Part shown: positions 45,445-53,980 of the stretch, piece after piece | Numbering within the stretch: the first letter of the stretch is position 1 | Layout: every line of letters starts with the position of its first letter | Assembly (NCBI RefSeq): GCF_005222675.1 | Contig: NZ_STGE01000056.1 | Location: forward strand, 103,003 to 167,002 | Origin: Mycolicibacterium sp. CR10 | GTDB lineage: Bacteria > Actinomycetota > Actinomycetes > Mycobacteriales > Mycobacteriaceae | Direction: 5' to 3' | Length of the DNA: 64,000 nucleotides | Program-made: the position numbers and the translations under genes | Notes under the pieces: generated by a model | Database searches by the model: none | What the model was told of the DNA's origin: nothing | Seen by the model: only the letters and a program-made list of their open reading frames with translations

Positions 45445-46125
45445 GTGAACACCGATCTTGATGCCAGCCCGACCCGCCGGATCTCCACGTTCGCGGCGGC
45501 CGTGATCGCCGCCGCCGCCCTGCTCGTGGCACCCGCGGCGATCAGTCCGGGAAGCGCACCCGCCGCCCAGGCCCAGGGCTGCCCGGACATCGAGGTGGTC
45601 TTCGCCCGCGGCACCGACGAGCCTCCCGGCCTCGGCCGGGTGGGCTCGGCGTTCGTCGACTCCCTGCGGGGTCGCGTCGGCGGCCGGTCGGTCGGCGCCT
45701 ACGCCGTCAACTATCCCGCCACCTTCGACTTCCTTGCGGCGGCCGGCGGTGCGAACGACGCCAGCGGTCACATCCAGTACATGATCGCCAACTGCCCGAA
45801 CACCCGACTGGTGCTGGGCGGCTACTCCCAGGGTGCGGCGGTGATCGACATCATCGCCGCGGTGCCGGTCCCCGGTGTCGGTTTCAACGCCCCGCTGCCT
45901 CCCAACGCTCCGGAACACGTCGCCGCGATCGCCGTGTTCGGCAACCCGTCGGCGAAGGTGGGCCTGCCGCTGACGGTCAGCCCGGTCTGGGGATCCCGCT
46001 CCATCGACCTGTGCACGGCCGGCGATCCGGTGTGCTCCGGCGGCGATGACATCGCCGCGCACAGCAACTACGGCCCGGCGGGCCTGACGAGCCAGGCGGC
46101 CGCCTTCGTCGCGGGACTGCTGTAG
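45445..46125 (+). CDS. Secreted cutinase-like serine esterase (1 of 3)
   Basis: 226 residues, GTG at 45445. Signal peptide with FAAAVIAAAALLVAPAAIS and cleavage near AAQAQG. Cutinase fold: CPDIEVVFARGTDEPPGLGR, LVLGGYSQGAAVIDII with the nucleophile Ser in GYSQG, the acid in DLCTAGDPVC and His in AAHSNYG. Four Cys can pair as in the family. Mycobacterial cutinase-like proteins hydrolyse lipids and esters at the cell surface. First of three tandem paralogues. Confidence 0.95.
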   Translation: MNTDLDASPTRRISTFAAAVIAAAALLVAPAAISPGSAPAAQAQGCPDIEVVFARGTDEPPGLGRVGSAFVDSLRGRVGGRSVGAYAVNYPATFDFLAAAGGANDASGHIQYMIANCPNTRLVLGGYSQGAAVIDIIAAVPVPGVGFNAPLPPNAPEHVAAIAVFGNPSAKVGLPLTVSPVWGSRSIDLCTAGDPVCSGGDDIAAHSNYGPAGLTSQAAAFVAGLL

Positions 46126-46148
46126 CGGGCGGTGCGTTACGGTGTCTT

Positions 46149-46820
46149 GTGACTTCTGACCGCCTGAGCCGCCGAATCCTGGCGACTGTCTCCGCCGCCG
46201 CTGCCGTGCCGATGGCCGCCGCACTCGTGATGCCACTCCCGATGGCCGCCGCGCAGTCGTGCCCCGATGTGGAGGTGGTGTTCGCGCGGGGAACCAGCGA
46301 GCCCCCGGGCGTGGGCCGGGTGGGCCAGGCCCTGGCGGACGCACTGGCGCCCCAACTCGGCGGTCTGACCGTGGGCACCTATGGCGTCAACTACCCGGCG
46401 AGCTATGACTTCCTCAACACTGCCGTCGGAGCAACCGACGCGACCAACCGCATCGCCGTGATGGCCGCGCAGTGCCCCAACACCCGGATCGTGCTCGGCG
46501 GGTACTCGCAGGGCGCCGCGGTCGTCGACATGCTGGCCGGGGTACCACCGCTGGGCAACAAGGTGGGCGATATCGGCTCGGCGCCGCCGCTACCCGGCAG
46601 CCTCAACGGCAATGTCGTTGCGGTGGCGGTCTTCGGCAACCCGGCAACGAAGTTCGGCAACCCGATCTCGGCCGCCGGCTCTTTCGCAGGTAAGGCGATC
46701 GACCTGTGCGCCAACGGCGACCCGATCTGCTCGGATGGCCGAAACCCGTTTGCCCACACGAACTACGAATCGTCACCGTTCGTCGGCCAGGCCGCCGGGT
46801 TCGCCGTCGGACGAATCTGA
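46149..46820 (+). CDS. Secreted cutinase-like serine esterase (2 of 3)
   Basis: 223 residues, GTG at 46149. Signal peptide ILATVSAAAAVPMAAALVMP, then LPMAAAQSCPDV. Triad: Ser in VLGGYSQGAAVVDML, acid in DLCANGDPICSDG, His in PFAHTNYESS. Cys pairs are conserved. It starts 23 bases after the first cutinase. Substrate not predictable. Confidence 0.95.
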   Translation: MTSDRLSRRILATVSAAAAVPMAAALVMPLPMAAAQSCPDVEVVFARGTSEPPGVGRVGQALADALAPQLGGLTVGTYGVNYPASYDFLNTAVGATDATNRIAVMAAQCPNTRIVLGGYSQGAAVVDMLAGVPPLGNKVGDIGSAPPLPGSLNGNVVAVAVFGNPATKFGNPISAAGSFAGKAIDLCANGDPICSDGRNPFAHTNYESSPFVGQAAGFAVGRI

Positions 46821-46898
46821 CCCGTTCGGCAGGGTTCACGTTCGGCTCCCTTAACCGTGTGACGCATGTTGTCCGCTGTGGCTATGATCGGCGGGGTG

Positions 46899-47564
46899 AT
46901 GCGCAAATTGACGGTCGCGGTCGTTCTCGCCCTGCTGGGATTGGTGGCTCCAGCGGCTTTTCCCGGTGGCACGGTATCGCCTCTGCCCGTGGCGTCGGCG
47001 GCCTGCCCTCAGGTGGAGTTGATCTTCGCCCGTGGCCGCATCGAGTCGCCCGGCGCAGGAGTGATCGGTAATGCGCTGGTCAGCGCGCTGCGCAACAAGA
47101 CGGACAGGTCGATCGACCTCTACGCCGTCAAGTACCCCGCCGACACCGAGGTCGACATCGGCGCCAACGACATGAGCGGGCGCATCGCGTACATGACGGC
47201 CAACTGCCCCGACACCCGCCTGGTGCTCGGCGGCTACTCGCTGGGTGCCGCGGTCACCGACGTCGTGGTGGCGGTGCCGATCGCCGCGTTCGGCTTCAAG
47301 AACCCGATGCCCAACGGTGCCGACCGGCACATCGCGGCGGTGGCGCTGTTCGGCAACGGCAGCGCGTGGGTCGGTCCGATCGCGAACTTCACCAACCCGG
47401 CGCTGCGCGACCGGATCATCGAGTTGTGCCACGGTGACGACCCGATCTGCAATCCGACCGCGCCGGAGAACTGGCAGGACAACTGGCCCGCTCACCTGGC
47501 GTCGGCCTACGTCAACGCCGGCATGGTGAATCAGGCCGCCGACTTCATCGTCGGTCGGTTGTGA
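46899..47564 (+). CDS. Secreted cutinase-like serine esterase (3 of 3, divergent)
   Basis: 221 residues from ATG at 46899; GTG 46896 is next to it. Signal peptide RKLTVAVVLALLGLVAPAAF with cleavage near ASA-ACPQ. The nucleophile elbow is GGYSLGAAVTDVV, so GYSLG replaces GYSQG; the Gln normally helps the oxyanion hole, so activity or specificity may differ. Acid is in ELCHGDDPICNP and His in NWPAHLASAY. It converges on truA, whose stop lies 13 bases away. Confidence 0.93.
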   Translation: MRKLTVAVVLALLGLVAPAAFPGGTVSPLPVASAACPQVELIFARGRIESPGAGVIGNALVSALRNKTDRSIDLYAVKYPADTEVDIGANDMSGRIAYMTANCPDTRLVLGGYSLGAAVTDVVVAVPIAAFGFKNPMPNGADRHIAAVALFGNGSAWVGPIANFTNPALRDRIIELCHGDDPICNPTAPENWQDNWPAHLASAYVNAGMVNQAADFIVGRL

Positions 47565-47577
47565 GTTCACCGAGGCT

Positions 47578-48489
47578 CTAGATCTCGCCGGCGGTCCGCA
47601 GATCTCGCGTGACGAGGTTGCGTGCGGCGAGTTCGTCGTCGGGCGGATAGTCCACCCCCACCAGCGTCAGCCCTCGCGCTGGCGCGGCACTGAAGTCGCT
47701 GGAGCGCTGCGACGCGGTCAACAGCGACGCGCACCAGTCGGGATCGCGGCGATGTTCACCGACGGCGAGCAGCGCACCGACCAGTGAGCGCACCATGTTC
47801 CAGCAGAACGCGTCGGCGCTGACATGCACCTCGATCCGGTCGCCATCGCGCACGCAGTCCAGACGCTGCAGTTCCCGGATCGTCGTCGCACCGTCGCGGT
47901 GACGGCAGAACGCCGCGAAGTCGTGTAACCCCACCAGTTCCTGTGCCCCCGCCGCCATGGCATCGACGTCCAGGGGGCGCGGCCACGCGGTGACGAACCG
48001 CGCCTCGTGCGGCTGCACACCGTACGGCGCCGTGGTCAGCCGGTAGAGGTAATGACGGCGCAGCGCCGAGAACCGGGCATCGAATCCCGTTGGTGCGCGG
48101 GCGATCTCCACCACCCGGATGTCCTCGGGCAGCATCCTGCCGAGTCGGCGCACCAGCGGGCCGAATTCGCTCTCCCCCTGGCGCAGGGTGCGTGGGTAGG
48201 CACGCGGCAGCGCGTCGGCCGGGATGTCGACGTGGGCGACCTGGCCGCGGGCGTGCACGCCGGAGTCCGTCCGGCCCGCCGCGCGGACCTCCACCGGTAC
48301 CCGGAACACCGTCGACAGCGCATCACCGACGACACCGGCCACCGTGCGCTGCCCCACCTGGGTGGCCCACCCGGCGAATTCGGTTCCGTCGTAGGCGATA
48401 TCGAGCCGAAGACGGGCCAGGCGAGCGGAGCGACGCGGAACAACGAAGTGCCCGCCACCGTGATCGGTGGCGGGCATGTCGTCGTTCAT
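47578..48489 (-). CDS. truA: tRNA pseudouridine(38-40) synthase TruA
   Basis: 303 residues from ATG at 48489; a second ATG at 48477 is possible. Isomerises U38-40 in tRNA anticodon arms. RLRLDIAYDGTEFAGWATQ opens the core and RAAGRTDSGVHARGQVAHVD carries the catalytic Asp. DFAAFCRHRDGATTIRELQR and FCWNMVRSLVGALLAVGEHR are conserved. It starts 4 bases after rplQ and ends the ribosomal-protein operon. Confidence 0.97.
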   Translation of the reverse strand: MNDDMPATDHGGGHFVVPRRSARLARLRLDIAYDGTEFAGWATQVGQRTVAGVVGDALSTVFRVPVEVRAAGRTDSGVHARGQVAHVDIPADALPRAYPRTLRQGESEFGPLVRRLGRMLPEDIRVVEIARAPTGFDARFSALRRHYLYRLTTAPYGVQPHEARFVTAWPRPLDVDAMAAGAQELVGLHDFAAFCRHRDGATTIRELQRLDCVRDGDRIEVHVSADAFCWNMVRSLVGALLAVGEHRRDPDWCASLLTASQRSSDFSAAPARGLTLVGVDYPPDDELAARNLVTRDLRTAGEI

Positions 48490-48493
48490 GTAT

Positions 48494-49105
48494 CTAGGAC
48501 TTGTCGGCATCCTTGGCGTCAGCCTCGTCCTCAGCCTCGACCTCGGCGACCTCTTCGGCAGCCTCGGCAGTCTGAGCTTCCTCGATCGCCTCGTCCTCAG
48601 CCTCGACGGCCTCGAGCTCGGTCGGCCCCTCGGCGGCCTCCGGCTCGACGGCGGCCTGCGGCGCCGCGGCGGCGACCACCGGCTGGTCGGCCTGAGCTGC
48701 CTTGGTCGAGGCAACCCGGCGCGCGCGGTCAGCCTCGGACGTCACCGTCTTCTCCCGCACCAGTTCGATGACCGCCATGGGCGCGTTGTCGCCCTTGCGG
48801 TTTTCGACCTTGATGATGCGGGTGTAGCCACCGGCGCGGTCGGCGAAGAACGGTCCGATCTCGGCGAACAGGACATGCACGACGTCCTTGTCGCGGATCT
48901 TCTTCATCACCTCACGCCGGTTGTGCAGCGTGCCCTTCTTGGCGTGGGTGATGAGCTTCTCCGCGTACGGGCGCAACGCCCGGGCCTTCGGCTCGGTGGT
49001 CTTGATGCGGCCGTGCTCGAACAGCGAGGTGGCCAGGTTGGCCAGCAGCGCCTTCTGGTGCGAGGACGACCCGCCGAGGCGAGGACCCTTGGTGGGCTTG
49101 GGCAT
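48494..49105 (-). CDS. rplQ: 50S ribosomal protein L17
   Basis: 203 residues, ATG at 49105. The L17 core is at about 1-120 (PKPTKGPRLGGSSSHQKALL, LFEHGRIKTTEPKARALRPY, NRREVMKKIRDKDVVH), followed by an 80-residue Ala/Glu-rich acidic tail typical of mycobacterial L17. It lies 71 bases after rpoA in the same operon. Confidence 0.98.
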   Translation of the reverse strand: MPKPTKGPRLGGSSSHQKALLANLATSLFEHGRIKTTEPKARALRPYAEKLITHAKKGTLHNRREVMKKIRDKDVVHVLFAEIGPFFADRAGGYTRIIKVENRKGDNAPMAVIELVREKTVTSEADRARRVASTKAAQADQPVVAAAAPQAAVEPEAAEGPTELEAVEAEDEAIEEAQTAEAAEEVAEVEAEDEADAKDADKS

Positions 49106-49176
49106 TGCGACTATCTCCTCATGTGGCCGATCCCCGTATCAGGTAGGACCGGGACGGTTCTCTTTCGAGATGTTGG

Positions 49177-50229
49177 TTAGAGCTGTTCGGTCTCGGCGAA
49201 GTCCTGGTCGGCGTCCAGGTCGTAGCCTGCATCGCTGTTCCAGGTGCCGGTCGCCACGTCGTAGCCGGCGACCTCGGACGGGTCGAAGGTGGCCGGGCTG
49301 TCCTTGAGCGACAGACCGAGCTGGTGCAGCTTGATCTTCACCTCGTCGATGGACTTCTGGCCGAAGTTACGGATGTCCAGCAGGTCGGACTCCGTGCGGG
49401 CGACGAGCTCGCCCACCGTGTGCACACCCTCGCGCTTGAGGCAGTTGTACGACCGGACCGTCAGGTCGAGGTCGTCGATCGGCAGCGCGAACGACGCGAT
49501 GTGATCGGCCTCGGCAGGTGACGGCCCGATCTCGATGCCCTCAGCCTGATCGTTGAGTTCCCGTGCCAGACCGAACAATTCGACCAGCGTCTTGCCCGCG
49601 GATGCGAGCGCGTCCTTGGCGGTGATCGAGCTCTTGGTCTCGACGTCGAGGATCAGCTTGTCGAAGTCGGTGCGCTGCTCGACACGGGTGGCCTCCACCT
49701 TGTAGGTGACCTTGAGGACCGGCGAGTAGATGGAATCGACCGGGATACGGCCGATCTCGGCGCCGGAGGCCTTGTTCTGCACGGCGGGGACATAGCCGCG
49801 ACCGCGCTCGACGACGAGTTCGACCTCGAGCTTGCCCTTGTCGTTGAGGGTGGCGATGTGCATGTCGGGGTTGTGCACGGTGACCCCGGCCGGCGGAACG
49901 ATGTCGCCCGCGGTGACCTCACCGGGACCCTGCTTGCGCAGGTACATCGTCACCGGCTCGTCCTCCTCGGAGGACACGACCAGACCCTTGAGGTTCAGGA
50001 TGATGTCGGTGACGTCTTCCTTCACACCGGGGACGGTGGTGAATTCGTGCAGCACACCGTCGATGCGGATGCTGGTGACCGCTGCGCCCGGGATGGACGA
50101 CAGCAGCGTGCGACGCAGCGAGTTGCCGAGGGTGTAACCGAATCCGGGCTCCAGCGGTTCGATGACGAACTGGGACCGGTTCTCGGCGACGACCTCTTCG
50201 CTGAGTGTGGGGCGCTGTGAAATCAGCAT
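49177..50229 (-). CDS. rpoA: RNA polymerase alpha subunit
   Basis: 350 residues, ATG at 50229. The N-terminal dimerisation domain (FVIEPLEPGFGYTLGNSLRR, LLSSIPGAAVTSIRIDGVLH, FTTVPGVKEDVTDIILNLKG) is at about 1-230. The C-terminal domain (LPIDDLDLTVRSYNCLKREG, HTVGELVARTESDLLDIRNF, GQKSIDEVKIKLHQLG) is at about 255-315 and contacts UP elements and activators. Normal length. Confidence 0.99.
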   Translation of the reverse strand: MLISQRPTLSEEVVAENRSQFVIEPLEPGFGYTLGNSLRRTLLSSIPGAAVTSIRIDGVLHEFTTVPGVKEDVTDIILNLKGLVVSSEEDEPVTMYLRKQGPGEVTAGDIVPPAGVTVHNPDMHIATLNDKGKLEVELVVERGRGYVPAVQNKASGAEIGRIPVDSIYSPVLKVTYKVEATRVEQRTDFDKLILDVETKSSITAKDALASAGKTLVELFGLARELNDQAEGIEIGPSPAEADHIASFALPIDDLDLTVRSYNCLKREGVHTVGELVARTESDLLDIRNFGQKSIDEVKIKLHQLGLSLKDSPATFDPSEVAGYDVATGTWNSDAGYDLDADQDFAETEQL

Positions 50230-50307
50230 GTTTTTCTTCTTCTCCTTCTCGGCAACCGCTATTTGATGCCGTTAAGTGATCCACAGCCCGACCGGGCCGT
50301 GAACGTG

Positions 50308-50913
50308 TTACTTCGAGTAGAGCTCGACGATCAGCTGCTCGGTGAGCGGGATGTCGATCTGCGCCCGCTCGGGCAGCTGGTGCACGAGGATGCGCTGACG
50401 CTCGCCGACGACCTGCAACCAGCCCGGGATCGGGCGATCGCCTGCGGCCTGCCGCGCTGCCTCGAACGGCAAGGTGTTGATCGACTTGTCCTTGACATCG
50501 ATGATGTCGTACTGCGAGACGCGGTAGCTGGGGATGTCGACCTTCACGCCGTTGACGGTGAAGTGGCCGTGGCTGACCAGCTGACGCGCCATGCGACGCG
50601 TGCGGGCGAGCCCGGCGCGGTACACGACGTTGTCCAGCCGGCTCTCGAGGATGCGCAGCAGGTTGTCACCGGTCTTGCCGGGCTGACGGTTGGCTTCCTC
50701 GTAGTAGCGACGGAACTGCTTCTCCATCACGCCGTAGCTGAAGCGGGCCTTCTGCTTCTCCTGCAGCTGCTGGCGGTACTCGCTCTCCTTGATCCGCGCG
50801 CGGCCGTGCTGGCCGGGCGGGTAGGGGCGCTTCTCGAAGGACTGATCTCCACCGACGAGGTCGACGCCGAGGCGGCGCGACTTGCGGGTGACGGGTCCGG
50901 TGTAACGAGCCAT
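50308..50913 (-). CDS. rpsD: 30S ribosomal protein S4
   Basis: 201 residues, ATG at 50913. ARYTGPVTRKSRRLGVDLVG opens it. The S4 RNA-binding domain is RLDNVVYRAGLARTRRMARQ, then VSHGHFTVNGVKVDIPSYRV. The end is INTLPFEAARQAAG then IPLTEQLIVELYSK. It lies 78 bases upstream of rpoA in the operon. Confidence 0.99.
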   Translation of the reverse strand: MARYTGPVTRKSRRLGVDLVGGDQSFEKRPYPPGQHGRARIKESEYRQQLQEKQKARFSYGVMEKQFRRYYEEANRQPGKTGDNLLRILESRLDNVVYRAGLARTRRMARQLVSHGHFTVNGVKVDIPSYRVSQYDIIDVKDKSINTLPFEAARQAAGDRPIPGWLQVVGERQRILVHQLPERAQIDIPLTEQLIVELYSK

Positions 50914-50929
50914 GTCTCTCTAATCTCCT

Positions 50930-51346
50930 CTAGACCCGGCGCCGCTTGGGCGGACGGCAACCGTTGTGCGGCTGCGGCGTGACATCGGAAATGGCGCCGA
51001 CCTCGAGTCCGGCCGCCTGCAATGAACGGATCGCGGTCTCACGTCCCGAGCCGGGGCCCTTGACGAAGACGTCGACCTTCTTCACACCGTGCTCCTGCGC
51101 CTTGCGCGCGGCATTCTCGGCGGCCAGCTGTGCGGCGAACGGGGTCGACTTACGCGAGCCCTTGAAGCCGACGTGACCCGACGACGCCCAGGCGATGACG
51201 TTGCCCTGCGGATCGGTGATCGACACGATCGTGTTGTTGAACGTGCTCTTGATGTGCGCGGCGCCGTGCGGGACGTTCTTCTTTTCCCTGCGACGGGTCT
51301 TCTGCCCCTTCTTGGGAGCAGCGCCACCCTTCTTTGCTTGTGCCAT
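50930..51346 (-). CDS. rpsK: 30S ribosomal protein S11
   Basis: 138 residues, ATG at 51346. GAAHIKSTFNNTIVSITDPQ and SSGHVGFKGSRKSTPFAAQL are conserved, as is the end SDVTPQPHNGCRPPKRRRV. The first 20 residues are basic, as in other actinobacteria. Six bases after rpsM. Confidence 0.99.
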   Translation of the reverse strand: MAQAKKGGAAPKKGQKTRRREKKNVPHGAAHIKSTFNNTIVSITDPQGNVIAWASSGHVGFKGSRKSTPFAAQLAAENAARKAQEHGVKKVDVFVKGPGSGRETAIRSLQAAGLEVGAISDVTPQPHNGCRPPKRRRV

Positions 51347-51352
51347 CCGGGG

Positions 51353-51727
51353 TTACCTGGCCTTCTTCTTGCCGGCGATGGTGCGCTTCGGGCCCTTGCG
51401 GGTGCGCGCATTGGTCTTGGTGCGCTGGCCACGCACGGGCAGTCCACGGCGGTGCCGCAGGCCCTGGTAGCAGCCGATCTCGATCTTGCGACGGATGTCG
51501 GCCTGGACCTCGCGGCGCAGGTCACCCTCCACCTTGAGGTTGCCCTCGATGTAGTCGCGGAGCTGGGTCACCTGGTCGTCGGAGAGGTCCTTGGTGCGCA
51601 GGTCCCGGCTGATGCCGGTAGCGTCCAGGATCTCCTGGGAGCGGGTACGGCCAACGCCGTAGATGTAGGTCAATGCGATCTCCATGCGCTTGTCGCGCGG
51701 GAGATCGACGCCCATAAGACGTGCCAT
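51353..51727 (-). CDS. rpsM: 30S ribosomal protein S13
   Basis: 124 residues, ATG at 51727. ARLMGVDLPRDKRMEIALTY, IYGVGRTRSQEILDATGISR, GCYQGLRHRRGLPVRGQRTK and the basic tail TRKGPKRTIAGKKKAR are all typical of S13 and its tRNA-contacting tail. Confidence 0.99.
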   Translation of the reverse strand: MARLMGVDLPRDKRMEIALTYIYGVGRTRSQEILDATGISRDLRTKDLSDDQVTQLRDYIEGNLKVEGDLRREVQADIRRKIEIGCYQGLRHRRGLPVRGQRTKTNARTRKGPKRTIAGKKKAR

Positions 51728-51891
51728 CAGGCAGTGTTCCTTCTTCTCTGCGGAGGTCTGATCCCAGTCCGTTCCCGGATCGCTTGCCGGGGTCCGGCCT
51801 CCGTGCCGGACGTGTTCGAAGGCCGTATGCCCTCAGTGGTGCTGGGAGTTCGTCATTCAGTTGTGGGTGCTGCTCGCGTGCTCAGGCTGTG

Positions 51892-52005
51892 TCAGCCCTG
51901 CCGCTGCTTGTGGCGCGGATCGGAGCAGATCACCATGACCCGCCCATGCCGGCGGATCACCCTGCACTTGTCGCAGATGGGCTTGACGCTCGGGTTCACC
52001 TTCAC
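51892..52005 (-). CDS. rpmJ: 50S ribosomal protein L36
   Basis: 37 residues from GTG at 52005 ([20 protein letters not shown], then [17 protein letters not shown]). The zinc-finger Cys are all present (C-x2-C, then C and His), so this is the zinc-binding form of L36. It lies 45 bases after infA and is followed by a 164-base spacer before rpsM. Confidence 0.97.
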
Positions 52006-52050
52006 GGCTCGTTCGATCCTTCTGTGCTTCTCGGGTGTGGATGTCTTGAG

Positions 52051-52272
52051 TTACTTGTAGCGGTACACGATGCGGCCGCGGGTCAGGTCGTAGGGAGAGA
52101 GCTCCACCACGACGCGATCCTCGGGAAGGATGCGGATGTAGTGCTGCCGCATCTTGCCGCTGATGTGGGCGAGGACCTTGTGTCCGTTCTCCAGCTCAAT
52201 GCGGAACATCGCATTGGGCAGGGGCTCGACCACGCGACCCTCAACCTCGATGGCACCGTCTTTCTTGGCCAT
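52051..52272 (-). CDS. infA: Translation initiation factor IF-1
   Basis: 73 residues, ATG at 52272. The OB fold is complete: AKKDGAIEVEGRVVEPLPNA, FRIELENGHKVLAHISGKMR, IRILPEDRVVVELSPYDLTR, GRIVYRYK. It binds the A site of the 30S subunit during initiation. First gene of the infA-to-truA run; the operon promoter should lie in 52273-52471. Confidence 0.99.
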   Translation of the reverse strand: MAKKDGAIEVEGRVVEPLPNAMFRIELENGHKVLAHISGKMRQHYIRILPEDRVVVELSPYDLTRGRIVYRYK

Positions 52273-52471
52273 ACTGTGTAGCGATCCTTGCTTTCGTTTC
52301 GTATCCGGCTTGTTGGCCTGGCTCGGCGCAGCCTGTCGGTCCGACTAACAACGTGAGCCGGATCAGGGAAAATTCCCGAAAGTCCAGAACAAGGCACGCA
52401 AGAAGTCGGCGCGGAAGCCGCACCGTTGATCCATATTACTCGCTGACCGGCCGCGCCCAAAATCTGCGGAG

Positions 52472-52936
52472 TCAGGGCCCTTCGGCGGTCTTCTTGATTG
52501 CGGCGAGCGTCACGGGGATGCCGGTGTGCGCCGACTCGGAACGCTGGGTGATCTGGGCGTCGGCGTCGTCGCCGAACCGCTCGTGAAAACCGGCGATGCC
52601 CTTCGGCAGGAAGTGCCACGACTGCGTCAACCGGGTGCCGTCGCTCTCGGGTTGCAGCGTGAAGCCCCAGCGCACCCAGCCGTTGTTGACCTCCCACGCG
52701 AACTCCCGGCCCGGGTCGGCGGCGACCACTTGGCTGCGCGTCTCCCACGTCCGCTCCGGGGTCTCGTTGCGACCGGTGAACCACGCGCCCACGTGGGGCC
52801 CGCCACCTTCGTCCCACCAGCAGGCCCGGCACACCGGGCTCCACTGGCCCATCCGCGTCACGTCGGACACCAATGCGTACACCTGCTCTGGATTCTGAGC
52901 GACGTACACGGAGTCGGAGAACTCGAGATCAGCCAT
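52472..52936 (-). CDS. SRPBCC/polyketide-cyclase-like protein
   Basis: 154 residues, ATG at 52936. START-like helix-grip fold: DSVYVAQNPEQVYALVSDVT, RMGQWSPVCRACWWDEGGGP, VVAADPGREFAWEVNNGWVR, GFTLQPESDGTRLTQSWHF and a C-terminal helix. These bind hydrophobic ligands. The common mycobacterial pattern of VTRMGxWSPxxxxCxW is present. No ligand or enzyme activity can be assigned. Divergent from the 53028 gene, 91 bases away. Confidence 0.9.
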   Translation of the reverse strand: MADLEFSDSVYVAQNPEQVYALVSDVTRMGQWSPVCRACWWDEGGGPHVGAWFTGRNETPERTWETRSQVVAADPGREFAWEVNNGWVRWGFTLQPESDGTRLTQSWHFLPKGIAGFHERFGDDADAQITQRSESAHTGIPVTLAAIKKTAEGP

Positions 52937-53027
52937 ACACGCCGAGTCTAGATAGTGGCCGGAGGACTGGACCGACCATGACCTTCGGCTCTAGGCCGGA
53001 CGAGAACCGGGTTCGTAAGTTCAGGCG

Positions 53028-53684
53028 ATGGGAAAGTCACGACGGGCGCTGGCGAACGTGATGGCGGCCGTCGGCGTCGCCGCGCTGTATCGCAGCCACG
53101 TCGCGCCGTGGATGTACACCTGGGGCGCGCGCGCCGACGAGGTCAGGGCGGTGCTGCCGGGCGACGAGCTCGTCGACGCCGACGAGCGGCAGACCACGCG
53201 GGCGGTGACGATCGATGCGCCGCGTCGCGACGTGTGGGCCTGGCTGGTGCAGATCGGCGAGGGCCGCGGCGGGTTCTACAGCTACTCACTGCTGGAGCGC
53301 GCGGTCGGCGCCGACATCCACAACGCCGACGAGATCCACCCCGAATGGCAGCGGTTGACGGTCGGCGACACCATCTGGTTGGCCCGCCGCTACGGCTCCC
53401 GGGCTCGGCAGACGGTCGCGGGGGTGCAGCCGAATTCACATCTGGTGCTGGTGTCCCCACCCGATTACGACCGCCTGCAACGGGGCGAGAAGGCGTCGGG
53501 CTGCTGGTCATTCGTTCTGTGCCGCGAGGCCGGCCGAACCCGCCTGCTGGTGCGCGGCAGCGGCGGTGTCGTCGGGCACTTCTGGTTCGACGTCCCGCAC
53601 TTCGTGATGGAGCAGAAAATGATGCGCGGCATCGCCAAGCGCGCCCAACGCACGCGCCGTCTGCACCTGCCCGTGTCGACCTGA
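53028..53684 (+). CDS. SRPBCC-family protein with N-terminal hydrophobic segment
   Basis: 218 residues, ATG start. A short hydrophobic stretch (ALANVMAAVGVAALYR) lies at 7-22, then TWGARADEVRAVLPGDELVD, TRAVTIDAPRRDVWAWLVQI and GGFYSYSLLERAVGADIHNA. The middle is a START-like fold (DAPRRDVWAWLVQIGEGRGG is its opening). The family with the G-x-x-x-x-E-V-x-A-x-LPGDELV start is widespread in actinobacteria but uncharacterised. Possibly membrane-associated. Function unknown. Confidence 0.87.
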   Translation: MGKSRRALANVMAAVGVAALYRSHVAPWMYTWGARADEVRAVLPGDELVDADERQTTRAVTIDAPRRDVWAWLVQIGEGRGGFYSYSLLERAVGADIHNADEIHPEWQRLTVGDTIWLARRYGSRARQTVAGVQPNSHLVLVSPPDYDRLQRGEKASGCWSFVLCREAGRTRLLVRGSGGVVGHFWFDVPHFVMEQKMMRGIAKRAQRTRRLHLPVST

Positions 53685-53721
53685 CGCCAGTGCCGGATGT
53701 GACCCCGTGGTGTCGCACCGT

Positions 53722-53973
53722 CTACGGCGCGGCGTTCGCCTCCACGTAGCGCACCAAGTCGTCCACGGTACGCAGCTTCCGGTAGTCGGCCTCGGGAATC
53801 TCGACGTGCAGCCGCTTGTGAATTCCGATGAGGAAGTTCAGCCAGTCCATCGAGTCCAGATCCACCTGGTCGCGCAGCAGCGCTTGATCGCTGATCTCGT
53901 CCGGCTCGACCTCGGGGGCGATTCCCGTGAGCACCGACAGGATGTCGTCGCGGATCTCATGTTGCGTCTTCAT
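53722..53973 (-). CDS. Acyl carrier protein
   Basis: 83 residues from ATG at 53973. KTQHEIRDDILSVLTGIAPE, then LLRDQVDLDSMDWLNFLIGI with the phosphopantetheine-attachment Ser in DSMDW, then RLHVEIPEADYRKLRTVDDL. It lies 7 bases after the E2 gene, so it belongs to the same transcript as the acyl-CoA synthetase, E1 and E2 genes. An ACP at the end of a 2-oxoacid-dehydrogenase operon suggests that acyl groups may be passed to it, but no ketosynthase is nearby. Confidence 0.93.
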   Translation of the reverse strand: MKTQHEIRDDILSVLTGIAPEVEPDEISDQALLRDQVDLDSMDWLNFLIGIHKRLHVEIPEADYRKLRTVDDLVRYVEANAAP

Positions 53974-53980
53974 GGCACCG

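Noticed and set aside
51728..51891. Extra ribosomal-protein gene between rpmJ and rpsM
   Set aside because: No frame of useful length; the spacer holds only GC-rich stem-loops and is probably an untranslated part of the operon.
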